Shown here in pieces: positions 43,699 to 52,966 of a stretch of 64,000 nt of DNA. Both the position numbers and the translations under genes were made by a program. Below the pieces are notes generated by a model, which saw only the letters and a program-made list of their open reading frames with translations, made no database searches and had not been told where the DNA came from. Within the stretch, counting starts at the first letter, position 1; each line of letters starts with the position of its first letter. Source of the DNA: Rhodovastum sp963714255 (GTDB taxonomy: Bacteria; Pseudomonadota; Alphaproteobacteria; Acetobacterales; Acetobacteraceae); contig CAVQNU010000015.1 of the NCBI GenBank assembly GCA_963714255.1, positions 1 through 64,000 on the forward strand. The letters run 5' to 3'.

Positions 43699-43908
43699 AT
43701 GACCGCTTATGCGATCTGGCTCGACACCAGCACGACGCCGCCGACGGCGTCCGTCGTGCAGATTCCCAACCCGCTGCGCGGCGGCAACACGCCGATTGGC
43801 GCCTGCCTGGCAACCAAGCCGACAGCAAACGCCAAGTGCATCGGTACTGTTGCGACGACGGACGCTGGCGCCGGCCTGCCATCGCCTCGCTGGACTGCTT
43901 TTCCGTGA
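43699..43908 (+). CDS. Small phage protein, unknown
   Basis: 69 residues from ATG 43699, with GAAGGAAAA upstream. MTAYAIWLDTSTTPPTASVVQIPNPLRGG is followed by a Thr/Ala-rich stretch. It lies between the neck-type and tail genes. No signal peptide, membrane segment or known family. Confidence 0.5.
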   Translation: MTAYAIWLDTSTTPPTASVVQIPNPLRGGNTPIGACLATKPTANAKCIGTVATTDAGAGLPSPRWTAFP

Positions 43909-44009
43909 CATCCGCCATCCCCGAAACTGGCTGCTGATCCCGGCGCACTGCGGCAGGCGCCACGGTTCCAATCCCGTCGACGCGCGTGGCGCGAGGAGGG
44001 TCCGAGGCG

Positions 44010-44841
44010 ATGGCCGACCAATCCGATGTCGAGACCGCATTGGTCTCGGCAATTACCAACGTATTTTATCCGAATGGGGTGTCCGCCGCCGGTCTGCTGA
44101 CTCAGAGCGTGCGGGTCTATCGCGGTTGGCCGAACACGGCGTCGCTGCGGAGCGATCTGGCGGCTGGCACGCTGAACATCACCGTGTTCCCTAAAGCCGG
44201 TACGTCGCGCAACACGACCCGCTGGGTGGACGGCTATGTGCCGACAAGCAGCGTGACGCCCGCCCTTACGGTGGCGGTGAGTGGCAATAGCGCGACATTC
44301 GCCGGATCGGCGGAGGCGGGGCAACTGGCCGGGCTGTTGGTCGATGCGATGTCGGTGGTGTACCGGACGGCGACGGGTGACACGCCGGAGCTGGTGGCGG
44401 CGGCACTTGGGCAGTTGCTCCGCACGCAGCGCATTGCGTTGGTGAACGGCGCCACGGTGACCGTGCCGGGCGCGGGATTGTTGGTGGCCCGAGTGGTCGC
44501 TGATCAGCCGGTACTGCACTGGACCCGTAGCCAGCTGCAGCAATTTCGGATCAGCTGCTGGTGCCCGGATCCGGGCTCGCGCGACAGCGCCGCCGCGGCG
44601 ATCGACACTGCGCTGTCCTCGGTCACCTTCATCGGTCTCAGCGATGGCAGTGCGGGGCGTCTGCGCTACGTCGGGACGACGGAATTCGACCAGAGCCAGG
44701 ATGCGGCGCTGTACCGGCGGGAACCTGGTCTATTCGGTGGACTACCTGACGACGGTTTCCGACGCGCTGCCGTCGATGATCTTCGGTGACACAACGCTCG
44801 CGCCGCTCGGTTCGGGCAGCGTGAAAAGCCTGCTCAGCTGA
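44010..44841 (+). pseudogene. Phage tail-completion-type protein, frameshifted near the end
   Basis: From ATG 44010 the frame reads ADQSDVETALVSAITNVFYPNGVSAAGLLTQSVRVYRGWPN..., with a domain similar to phage-type gene products placed before the sheath. Near 44714-44721 an extra G breaks the frame; the next frame continues NLVYSVDYLTTVSDALPSMIFGDTTLAPLGSGSV to a stop at 44841. A repaired protein would have about 276 residues. If uncorrected, a protein with a 22-residue foreign tail ends at 44789. Confidence 0.6.
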
Positions 44842-44854
44842 CCGGGAGTTTGCA

Positions 44855-45016
44855 ATGACCATCCAACTCGTCGTGGTGCGTCCGTTCGGGACGTACGCAA
44901 AGGGCGCCGTGATCGGGGATGCCGCCTCGATCGCTACGATACTGGCCTCCGAGCAGGCGGCCAACGTGGTGCGGGTGCAGGTGACGGCACCCAGCCAGCC
45001 GGCGCAGGGAGCCTAG
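44855..45016 (+). CDS. Small phage protein before the sheath gene
   Basis: 53 residues: TIQLVVVRPFGTYAKGAVIGDAASIATILASEQAANVVRV with GGGAG eight bases upstream of the ATG. Similar short proteins (pattern: ...RPFGxYxKGDxIxD...) often precede sheath genes of contractile phages. Ends three bases before the sheath start. Confidence 0.65.
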   Translation: MTIQLVVVRPFGTYAKGAVIGDAASIATILASEQAANVVRVQVTAPSQPAQGA

Positions 45017-45019
45017 GGC

Positions 45020-46610
45020 ATGCCGATTGTCCAGCAGGGCAGCATTAACACCACCGCGCTGGTGGTGCCCGATCTGTATGTGCAGATCGTTCCGCCGCAG
45101 AACCTCATGCTCAATGGCGTGCCGACCAATGTGGTGGGCGTTGTCGGCACGGCAAGCTGGGGGCCGGTGGGGCAGCCGGTGATCGTCGCCACTATGGCCG
45201 ATTATGCCAGTAATTTCGGGCCGATCGTGGCGCGCAAATTCGACATGGCCACGCAGGTGGCGACCGCGGTGCAGCAGGGGGCGGCGAATTTTCGCTGCGT
45301 GCGGGCCACCGACGGCACCGATACGGCCGCGCAGTTTCTGATCCCGAACACGAATTTCCTGTTCACCGCGCTGTACACGGGCAGCCTGGGCAACCAGATT
45401 TCGGTGACGCTGGCGACCGGTTCGCAGGCCGCGACGTGGCGGCTGACCGTGTCGTTGCCGGGCGGGCCGATCGAGGTGTACGACAATATCGGCGGCACCG
45501 GAGCCGCATTCTGGCAGAACCTGGCGGCGGCGGTCAACAGCGGGCAAGGGGTGCACCGCGGATCGAGCCAGATCGTGGTGGCCAGTACCTGCCGGCACTG
45601 CCGCAGCACCGCAGGCGTTCACGTTTACTTTCGCAACCGGCGCACCGGGGCAAGACGGCGCCAACGTGACTGCCAGCAGCCTGATTGGCGTGGACCAGTC
45701 GCCGCGCACTGGCATGTATGCGCTGCGCGGGCAGGGTTGCAGCATCGCCGTTGTTGCGGGCGCCGACGACACACCCACCAACTGGGAAAGTACCTGGACC
45801 ACGCAAGCTGCCTTCGGACTGTCCGAAGGGATCTACGTGATCCTGTGCGGGCCGAGCGGCGACACGATCACCAATGCGGTCGCGGCGAAGCACGCCGCCG
45901 GGCTCGATTCCTATGCCTGCAAGCTGATGTTCGGCGACTGGCTGTGGTGGAACGACCAGGTAAACGCCACGCTGCGGCTGGTATCCCCGCAAGGCTTCGT
46001 GGCCGGACGGCTGGCCAATCTTTCGCCGGAGCAGTCGAGCCTGAACAAGCCTCTCTATAGCGTCGTGGGCAGCCAAAAATCGGGTGCGCCGGGGTCGGGG
46101 CAGTCGAGCACCTACAGCAGCGCGGAATTGCAGACGCTGTTTCAGGCCGGCATCGACGTGATCTCCAACCCGCAACCCGGCGGGTACTATTGGGGCGTCC
46201 GGTGTGGCCATAACAGCTCGTCGAACGCCGCCACCAGTGGTGATAACTACACGCGTCTGACCAACTATATCGCTGCCACCCTGGCTGCCGGAATGGGGCT
46301 ATATGTCGGGCAGTTGGTCAACGCGGCGCTGTTCAAGCGCATTCGTGCGACGCAACTCAGCTTCCTGCAGGGAATGCTGTCGCAGGGCATGCTGGGCAGC
46401 ACCGACGGCAGTGTGCCGTTCAGCGTGATTTGCGATGCCAGCAACAACCCGCTGGCGCGGACGTCGCTGGGCTACGTGCAGTCCGATGCGCAGGTGCAGT
46501 ATCAGGCGATTAACGAGAAGTTCATCGTCAACATCGAAGGCGGCCAGACGGTAACGGTCACGCAGCAAACGCAGACCCAGGTGAATGCGTCCGGCGTGCC
46601 GGCGGCGTAA
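45020..46610 (+). pseudogene. Contractile tail sheath protein, frameshifted
   Basis: First frame: IVQQGSINTTALVVPDLYVQIVPPQ, VVGVVGTASWGPVGQPVIV and LYTGSLGNQISVTLATGS, the sheath N-terminal domain. An extra base near 45583-45592 breaks it after QIVVAST. The next frame continues AGTAAAPQAFTFTFATGAPGQDGANV, then TASSLIGVDQSPRTGMYALRGQGCSIAV, and to the C-terminal SYVQ-type domain with LGYVQSDAQVQYQAINEKFIVNIEGGQTV. Repaired length is about 529 residues. The sheath contracts to drive the tube into the host. Confidence 0.8.
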
Positions 46611-46619
46611 CAGGAGGAC

Positions 46620-47051
46620 ATGGTGGCGAGCACAAGCTTTTCGGTCGGCCGCGACTGCCAGTTGGTGGTGATGGGACCTTATGGCCGGGTCGATCTGACG
46701 TTTGTAACCGCGTTCGAGAGCCGCCAGCTCACCGCGCCGGTGCGCATCGACCGCATCGACGGCACGCAGATGGCGGCCGAACTGCCCAAGGGATGGGAAG
46801 GCCATTTCGAGGTGGAGCGCGGGTCGCCGGCGGTGGATGACTTCATTGCGCAGGCGGAGGCCGCGTATTTTGCCGGGACGGCGGTGCCGGTGGGCACGCT
46901 GTACCAGTACGTGAACGAGACGGACGGATCGACGAGCACGTACCGGTCCACCGGCGCGGTGTTCAAACTGGCGCAGGCGGGCACGTGGAAAGGCAACTCC
47001 AGCGTGAAGCAGCGGCTTGAGTTCTTTGCCGCGCGGCGGACGAGCGTGTGA
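46620..47051 (+). CDS. Tail tube protein
   Basis: 143 residues starting nine bases after the sheath gene with AGGAGGAC upstream. TSFSVGRDCQLVVMGPYGRVDLTFVTAFESRQL, IDGTQMAAELPKGWEGHFEVERG and YQYVNETDGSTSTYRSTGAVFKLAQAGTWKG are a P2 FII/tube-like pattern. Forms the inner tube inside the sheath. The stop overlaps the next ATG. Confidence 0.8.
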   Translation: MVASTSFSVGRDCQLVVMGPYGRVDLTFVTAFESRQLTAPVRIDRIDGTQMAAELPKGWEGHFEVERGSPAVDDFIAQAEAAYFAGTAVPVGTLYQYVNETDGSTSTYRSTGAVFKLAQAGTWKGNSSVKQRLEFFAARRTSV

Positions 47052-47583
47052 TGGAGCGTCAGGCGCCATTTGACACACCGTCGGCGCGGCTGGTGGCGGC
47101 TGCGCAGGCGGCGCCGACGGTGACCGATGCGCGCGGGCGCATGCTGTCGCTGCGGCGGCTGACCGCGCTGGACAAGCTGCGATTGTTCAAGGCGGCTGGG
47201 CCGGTGCTGGCGCAGAACCAGCCCTGGCTGGGGATGGCGGTGCTGGCGTGCTCGGTGGCGGCGGTGGACGAGGTGCCGGTGCCGCCGCCGGTTACCGAGG
47301 GACAGGTCGAGGGGCTGGTGGCGCGGCTGGGCGATGACGGGCTGGCGGCGGTGGCGGCGGCACTTGATGACGATGCGGTGCCGTCCCAGCCAAGGGAACT
47401 GGCGGGAAACTGAGCAGGCACCCTGATCTGGTGGATTGCCTCTACCTGATCCGGAACGGGGTGCCCTTCGATGTGGCGTTCAGTCTGCCTGCGGACGAAC
47501 GCCTGGCCTGGGTGGTCGCGCTTGGAACGCTCGATGGCGGTGAGTTCGACTTCGTCTCGATGCGATGGAAGGAACGGCCATGA
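47051..47583 (+). CDS. Tail assembly chaperone E, with E' fusion by -1 frameshift
   Basis: The short product (47051-47413, 120 residues) has a DARGRMLSLRRLTALDKLRLFKAAG core and an acidic C-terminus. Directly before its TGA stop lies G GGA AAC (47404-47410), a classical -1 slippery heptamer. Slipping back one base opens a second frame that reads SRHPDLVDCLYLIRNGVPFDVAFSL through to DFVSMRWKERP and a stop at 47583. This E/E' arrangement, placed between tube and tape measure, is established for P2-like and lambda-like tails. Both proteins help assemble the tape measure. Confidence 0.85.
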
Positions 47584-47888
47584 CCCTGGGGGGGCTGAGG
47601 CGGCATCTGGCGCGGCTGGACCTGGCACTCGCGGCGGAGGCTGCGCTGGCGGCGCAGGCCGAGGTGGTCCTGGCGGCGGCGCACGAAACCGGGACGGCTG
47701 GCGGCGAGGTGCGGGCGGACAGGACGGATGCGCTGGTCGGATGGCGGTCGCCGGCGCTACGGCGACGCGAGAGCGGGGATGTCGGCGTGCCGCCGGCCCC
47801 CGTGTTGGCGACCGTGGCGATGGAGCTTGGCGCGCCTGCAGCGATGGCGGTCGGCGCGGCGGTCGCTGATGCATTGCGGGGGGCGTGA
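47580..47888 (+). CDS. Small phage protein between chaperone and tape measure candidate
   Basis: 102 residues, Ala/Leu/Arg rich and helical in its first half (LRRHLARLDLALAAEAALAAQAEVVLAAAHETG). ATG 47580 overlaps the E' stop (ATGA), and its own stop overlaps the next ATG. No family recognised; by position it belongs to tail assembly. Confidence 0.55.
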   Translation: MTLGGLRRHLARLDLALAAEAALAAQAEVVLAAAHETGTAGGEVRADRTDALVGWRSPALRRRESGDVGVPPAPVLATVAMELGAPAAMAVGAAVADALRGA

Positions 47889-48940
47889 TGGAAGACGCCT
47901 ACGAGGTCGGCATTCGGCTGGTGCTGGAGAACGGCGTATCGGCCGGCATCGCCACGCTGCAAAACGATCTGGCCGCGTACGACCGGGCGTTGACGGCGAC
48001 CACCGGACGGCTGCGAACTGTGGCTGAGGCCGCGCGCGGGCTGCAGGCGCCGGTTGGCGCGGGTGGCGCTGGCCCGGCAGTCCACAGTGCCGCGAAGAGG
48101 GCGGAGGCCGAGCCCCCCAACGTCGGGCAGGCGCGTGGGGGCGCGAGCCCTGTGCCGGCACCCGTGATGCCGCTGGCCGCACCTTTGGTGTCCGCACTGG
48201 CCACGCCGGCGCCGGCAGCTTCGCTTGCCACGACCGCCAAGCCACCGCCGATGCCGGCGCTCGCGCCGGTAAGGCCGCCGTTGGCATCGGCTGCTGTTCC
48301 CGCTTCGGCCGTGCCGCGAATGGCGTTGGACGAGCAGGGTTCCGCCCCGCGGCAGGCCGCGCCGCGGCCATTGCCCGGGTTCGGGCAGGCGGTTCCTCCT
48401 GCGGCAGGGGAGGCGCGGCAGGGACAGCTTGGTGTGGCGCCGGCGCCAGGGCGCGGTCAGGTCAGGGCGGCGGTGACGGTGATGGCCGTGCAGCCGCCGC
48501 GCTATGCGCGGTATGCGCCGGCTGCGCCGGCCGGCCAGCCGCCTGCGGTGACGGCGGCGGTGGTGCCGGAGGGCGGGTTTGCATCCATATCGTTGACGGA
48601 ACGGCCGGCGGAGCCCCTGGCGGCGGTCGGCGGGCGTGATCCGGTGCGTGGTTTTGCGTGGAATGCCGCACCGTCGCGTGCGGAACCTGCCGCATCGGTG
48701 GGAATGCAGGTGGCCCCGCGACCGACGGTGGCGACGGCGGCAGGGGCTGCGCCAGCCGCCCCGATGGCCACTGCGGCGGCGTCGGGGCCGGTGCAGGGGG
48801 ATGTATATCTCGACGGTGCGCGGGTCGGACGCTGGATGTCGGACCGGCTGGCGCGCGAGGTCAATCGTCCCCAGGGCGGGGTCACGGGATTCGATCCGCG
48901 GCTGGGGCCCGCCTGGCCCGGCTCATTGCATGGCACCTGA
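47888..48940 (+). CDS. Short tape-measure candidate, Ala/Pro-rich
   Basis: 350 residues. The first 60 are helical (YEVGIRLVLENGVSAGIATLQNDLAAYDRALTATTGRLRTVAEAARG), a start seen on tape-measure-like proteins. About 250 residues of Ala/Pro/Val-rich low complexity follow, then a compact end with VYLDGARVGRWMSDRLAREVNRPQGG. It occupies the tape-measure place after E/E'. It lacks the long coiled coil and membrane segments usual for tape measures and is less than half the P2 T length. Confidence 0.55.
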   Translation: MEDAYEVGIRLVLENGVSAGIATLQNDLAAYDRALTATTGRLRTVAEAARGLQAPVGAGGAGPAVHSAAKRAEAEPPNVGQARGGASPVPAPVMPLAAPLVSALATPAPAASLATTAKPPPMPALAPVRPPLASAAVPASAVPRMALDEQGSAPRQAAPRPLPGFGQAVPPAAGEARQGQLGVAPAPGRGQVRAAVTVMAVQPPRYARYAPAAPAGQPPAVTAAVVPEGGFASISLTERPAEPLAAVGGRDPVRGFAWNAAPSRAEPAASVGMQVAPRPTVATAAGAAPAAPMATAAASGPVQGDVYLDGARVGRWMSDRLAREVNRPQGGVTGFDPRLGPAWPGSLHGT

Positions 48941-48959
48941 ACGGTGGGGACCTTGAGGG

Positions 48960-49673
48960 ATGGCCGAGGGCGCATTGCTGCTGGGACCGATCCTGTTCCA
49001 GGATTTCGAATTGCCTGAGCGGGTCTGCTGGGGCGGCCGGCAGCGGCTGACCGTGCATCGTCTTCCCGGCGGGGTCCGGGTGATCGATGCGCTAGGGCGC
49101 GATGACGCCGACATCGTGTGGTCGGGCGTTTTCAGCGGCAGCGACGCGGCGGCGCGGGCGCGCACGCTCGACCTGATGCGGGCGGAGGGCGGCTTTTGGC
49201 CGCTGACCTGGGACTGGTTTTTCTACACTGTGCTGATCGCCTGCTTCGAGGCGGACTATGCCCGGTCTAACTGGGTTCCCTATCGTATCACCTGCACGGT
49301 GCTGCGTGACGAGACGGCCGCGGCGGTGGCGACCGCGGTGTCGCTGGCCACCAGCGTGATGGACGATCTGACCACCGCGCAGGGGCTGGGGAGCGGGGTG
49401 GCGCTCGGCGCGGCGATTGGCGCGCTCGCGACCCCGCAGGCGACGCAGCAAGGCAGCACCGCCTATGCCGGCGCCAGCGCGGCCATGGCAGGGGCCTCGC
49501 TGCAGATCGCGATCGGCATGGCCGGGACCGAGGGGCAACTCGGCAGCACGCCGGTGGCGGGTGCCGCGGGGCTGGGCACGACCGTCGTATTGGCCGGGCG
49601 GCTCGCGGCGCTGGCGGCGGTGCGCGGCTATGTGGGTCGTGCCGCGGCGAACCTGGCGAACGCGGACACGTGA
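48960..49673 (+). CDS. gpU-like tail protein
   Basis: 237 residues. LLLGPILFQDFELPERVCWGGRQRLTVHRLPGGVRVIDALGRDDADIVWSGVFSG, DLMRAEGGFWPLTWDWFFYTVLIACFE and PYRITCTVLRDE resemble the P2 U / XkdP-side family of tail-terminator proteins. An Ala/Gly-rich C-terminal extension (residues 130-237) is unusual. It precedes X- and D-like genes, as in P2. Confidence 0.65.
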   Translation: MAEGALLLGPILFQDFELPERVCWGGRQRLTVHRLPGGVRVIDALGRDDADIVWSGVFSGSDAAARARTLDLMRAEGGFWPLTWDWFFYTVLIACFEADYARSNWVPYRITCTVLRDETAAAVATAVSLATSVMDDLTTAQGLGSGVALGAAIGALATPQATQQGSTAYAGASAAMAGASLQIAIGMAGTEGQLGSTPVAGAAGLGTTVVLAGRLAALAAVRGYVGRAAANLANADT

Positions 49674-49679
49674 GGGGCC

Positions 49680-49865
49680 ATGCGCACGATCACTGTGACT
49701 GGAGGCAACCTGTTCCAGGTGGCCGCGCAGCAACTGGGCGACGCCACGCAGTGGATTCGTATCGCTCAGGCGAACGGACTTTCCGATCCGATGCTGGAAG
49801 GGCTGGTGACCTTGCGCATTCCGGCGGTCGATCCGTCGGCGGGAGGCGGTATTGCCACCCAATAG
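49680..49865 (+). CDS. gpX-like LysM tail protein
   Basis: 61 residues: RTITVTGGNLFQVAAQQLGDATQWIRIAQANGLSDPMLEGLVTLRIPAVD. This is the single-LysM pattern of P2 gpX, a small tail protein needed for tail synthesis. Starts six bases after the U-like gene; its stop overlaps the D-like reading frame. Confidence 0.75.
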   Translation: MRTITVTGGNLFQVAAQQLGDATQWIRIAQANGLSDPMLEGLVTLRIPAVDPSAGGGIATQ

Positions 49866-50915
49866 CCGTCTGCCCGTTCCGATTATGGCCGGTCCGTTCA
49901 CGGCCGTGCGCCATCCGCGGCTGCGTGTGCTGGCCAACGGCGTGATCGTGCCCGGTGCCTTTGAGGCGGAAGTGCTGAACAACAGCCATTTTGCCGCCGA
50001 CCGCTTTCGGTTGGGACTGGCGCTGTCGGCAGACCCGGCGCGGGGCGCCGCATGGTGGGCAGATCAGGACGTTGTGCTCATCGATATCGAGGTCTCGCTC
50101 GGTGGCGAGACGGTGAATCTGGTGCACGGCGCTGCCGAACTCGGTGGAGATTGATCCGCTCGGCGACGCGGTGCGATTGACCGGGCGGGACCTGAGCGCG
50201 CAGCTGATCGAAGCGCACGCACAGGGGACGTTCGCCAACCAGACGTTCGAGCGACGTCGCCACGATGCTGGCAGGACGGCATGGGCTGTCGGCGGACGTG
50301 CAGCCTACGGCCACGCCGGTGGGGCGCTATTGGGAACTGGAGCACGACAGCCTCGTTCTGGACGGGTTCGCACGGGCAACCACGGAGTGGGACCTGCTGG
50401 TGACACTGGCGCAATTCGAGGGGTTCAGCGTGTGGGTGCAAGGCACGACGCTGCACTTCCGCGCGACGGATACGCAGGTGTCGCCAACGGTGCTACCGGT
50501 GACGGCGTTGAGCGCGCTGCACCTGGAGCGGTCGCTGACGTTGGCGCACGGCATCGCGGTGTCGGTGAAGAGTTGGCACAGCCGGGCCGCACAGTGCACC
50601 GTGCAGACGGCGTCGGCGACCCAGGCGAACGCGGCGCCGCAAACCTATGTCTACCTCGCCCCCAATCTGACGCCCGACCGGGCGCTGAGGTTGGCGCAGC
50701 AGCGGCTGGCGGAGCTGACCCAGCACGAGCGGGTGATTGTAGCCGAGATGCCGGGGGAGCTGTCGCTGATGCCGGGGCAGCAGATCCTGCTGGAAGGATC
50801 AGGGTCTGCATTCGACCGTACGTATGTGATCGATTCGGTGGAGCGGCGGCTGGAGGTGTCGCAGGGATTCACCCAGTCGCTGCGGGCGCGCAGTGCCGAT
50901 GCCGCACCGTCATGA
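49852..50915 (+). pseudogene. gpD-like late control/tail hub protein, two frameshifts
   Basis: Starts at TTG 49852 or ATG 49885. Frame 1 gives FTAVRHPRLRVLANGVIVPGAFEAEVLNNSHFAADRFRLGL; it breaks near 50120-50140. Frame 2 gives SVEIDPLGDAVRLTGRDLSAQLIEAHAQGTFANQT; it breaks near 50242-50249. Frame 3 continues SSDVATMLAGRHGLSADVQPT to the end with WDLLVTLAQFEGFSVWVQGTTLHF. The last break is one inserted base; the first is a single-base indel. A repaired protein of about 350 residues fits the P2 D family, which forms the hub below the tube. Confidence 0.7.
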
Positions 50916-50933
50916 CCAGCAGGGCAAACACCG

Positions 50934-51437
50934 ATGGAACGGCTTCTGAATGCGCTGAAGGCGCAGGCGGCATCATTGGATCGTGCACTTGGCCAGCCCC
51001 GCTTCGGGGTGGTGGCGAGTGTCGATCCGGCTCGTTATGCGGCGCGCGTTTCGTTGCAGCCCGAAGGCGTGCTGACTGGCTGGCTGCCGGTGCTGTCGGC
51101 GTGGACCGGGGCGGGGTGGGGGGCAGTGTGCCTGCCGGCGCCCGGCGACCAGGTGCTGGTGGTGCCGCAGGAGGGCGATGCTGAGCACGGGGTGATCGTC
51201 GGCGCGAGCTACAGCGACGCGGCGCGGGCACCGGTGGCGCCGGCGGGCGAGCTTTGGCTAGTACATAGCAGTGGGGCCGCACTGCATCTTTGTAACGACG
51301 GCACGGTGCGGATTGCCGGCGATCTACATGTCGCTGGCGACGTCTATGATCAGAAAGGGTCGCTGGCGCGGCTGCGCGGCCACTATGACGTCCATACCCA
51401 TGGCAGCCTCGGCGCGCCGCCGAATCCGCAGGACTGA
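50934..51437 (+). CDS. Baseplate assembly protein V (spike)
   Basis: 167 residues. FGVVASVDPARYAARVSLQPEGVLTGWLPVLSAW, VCLPAPGDQVLVVPQEGDAEHGVIVGASY and the C-terminal GDVYDQKGSLARLRGHYDVHTHG are the gpV pattern; the HxH motif of metal-binding spike tips is present as VHTHG. Forms the membrane-piercing tip. Precedes the W-like gene. Confidence 0.85.
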   Translation: MERLLNALKAQAASLDRALGQPRFGVVASVDPARYAARVSLQPEGVLTGWLPVLSAWTGAGWGAVCLPAPGDQVLVVPQEGDAEHGVIVGASYSDAARAPVAPAGELWLVHSSGAALHLCNDGTVRIAGDLHVAGDVYDQKGSLARLRGHYDVHTHGSLGAPPNPQD

Positions 51438-51465
51438 TCGACGGCGACGACAAGGGAGCGATGGG

Positions 51466-51840
51466 ATGTCCGACCTACAGCATCAGTTTGGGTCCGATCT
51501 TTCGGTCGGGCCGACCGGTGACGTGGCGACGGTGAGCGGCGCGGCGCTGGGCCAGCAGCGGGTGCTGCGCCGGCTGCTGACCAATGCCGGCGACTATATT
51601 TGGCAACTTGGCTACGGCGCCGGGCTGGCGCAGTTCGTCGGACAGCCCGCAGACGCCACGCGCATCCGTGCGGTGATCCGCGGCCAGGTCTTCAAAGAAA
51701 TGGCGGTGGCACGCACGCCGGAACCGGTGATCGATGTGGTCTCGGATGGCGCCGGCACCATCACTGTGCGGGTGAGTTACGCCGATGCCAAAACGAATGT
51801 AACCCAGGTGCTCGGGTTTACCCTCGGTGACGGAGCCTGA
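51466..51840 (+). CDS. Baseplate protein W
   Basis: 124 residues from ATG 51466 with GGGAGCG upstream. FGSDLSVGPTGDVATVSGAALGQQRVLRRLLTNAGDYIWQLGYGAGL and FKEMAVARTPEPVIDVV match the P2 W / T4 gp25 family that joins baseplate to sheath. Four bases to the next gene. Confidence 0.85.
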   Translation: MSDLQHQFGSDLSVGPTGDVATVSGAALGQQRVLRRLLTNAGDYIWQLGYGAGLAQFVGQPADATRIRAVIRGQVFKEMAVARTPEPVIDVVSDGAGTITVRVSYADAKTNVTQVLGFTLGDGA

Positions 51841-51843
51841 TCC

Positions 51844-52965
51844 ATGCAGTTGCAGCTTCAGACGCTCACCACCCTCGTTGCCGCGGCCGCCGCCGCGGTC
51901 CAGGGATCGGCAAAGCAGCTCATTGACTTGACGGTAGGTTCGACGCTGCGGGCGCTGCTGGAAGCGAGTGCTTCGGTTGGGTTGTGGATGCAGTGGCTGA
52001 TCCTGCAGGTGCTGCAGATGACCCGGGCGGCTACCAGCACGGGGGCCGATCTCGACAGCTGGGTGGCCGATTTCGGCCTGACGCGGCTGCCGGCGGTGGC
52101 GGCGACGGGATCGGTGACGTTTTCACGTTTCACGCCGACCAATCCGGCGTTCGTGCCGGTCGGAACGCAGGTGAAGACGGCCGATGCCATGCTGGCCTTC
52201 GACGTGACGCAGGATGCGACCAATGCGACCTGGAATGCCGCGCTGAACGGCTATGCGATACAAGCTGGCCAGGCCAGCGTGACCGTGCCGGTGGTGGCCA
52301 AGGTGGCCGGCAGCTCCGGCAATGTGCAGGCCAGCACGATTACGTTGATTTCGGCGGCACTTATCGGGGTTGATACCGTGACGAATGCCTTGGCGTTCAC
52401 CAACGGGATCGACGCCGAGACCGATCCGGCGCTGCGGACGCGGTTTCAGACATATATCAACACGCGGAGCCAGGCGACGCCGGCCGCGGTCGGGTATGCC
52501 GTTTCATCGGTGCAGCAGGGACTCACCTGGACGATCCAGGAGAACACCGCGGCCAGTGGGATTGAGACGCCCGGCAACTTCGTGGTGACAGTGGACGACG
52601 GGACCGGCGAGCCGGGCAGTGTTCTTCTGGCGGCCGTGCAGAGTGCCGTTGATGCTGTGCGGCCGGTGGGGTCCGCATTCCAGGTGCTGGGTCCCACCGT
52701 GGTCGCGGCCAATATCTCCCTGACGGTGACTGCGGCGCCGGGATACACCCAGGCGCAGGCGGTGGCGGCGGCGGGGACCGCGCTGACGGCCGCGGTGAAT
52801 GCCGGCGGGATGGGGGCCGGGTTCATGTTCGGGACGATTTACCAAGTGGCCCTGAACTGTCCCAGCGTGGCCACCGTCGAGGCCGTGACGCTGAACGGCG
52901 GGACCTCCGACCTGACCGCAACACAGGCGCAGGTGGTTCGCGCCGGCACGATCGCGGTGGCGTGA
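51844..52965 (+). CDS. Baseplate protein J
   Basis: 373 residues. LQTLTTLVAAAAAAVQGSAKQLIDLTVGSTLRALLEA, then DLDSWVADFGLTRLPAVAATGSVTF and ITNAL-type VTNALAFTNGIDAETDPALRTRF are J-family (wedge) hallmarks, with VLAAVQSAVDAVRPVGSAFQVLGP near the end. Starts four bases after W; ends two bases before the I-like gene. Confidence 0.9.
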   Translation: MQLQLQTLTTLVAAAAAAVQGSAKQLIDLTVGSTLRALLEASASVGLWMQWLILQVLQMTRAATSTGADLDSWVADFGLTRLPAVAATGSVTFSRFTPTNPAFVPVGTQVKTADAMLAFDVTQDATNATWNAALNGYAIQAGQASVTVPVVAKVAGSSGNVQASTITLISAALIGVDTVTNALAFTNGIDAETDPALRTRFQTYINTRSQATPAAVGYAVSSVQQGLTWTIQENTAASGIETPGNFVVTVDDGTGEPGSVLLAAVQSAVDAVRPVGSAFQVLGPTVVAANISLTVTAAPGYTQAQAVAAAGTALTAAVNAGGMGAGFMFGTIYQVALNCPSVATVEAVTLNGGTSDLTATQAQVVRAGTIAVA

Positions 52966-52966
52966 C

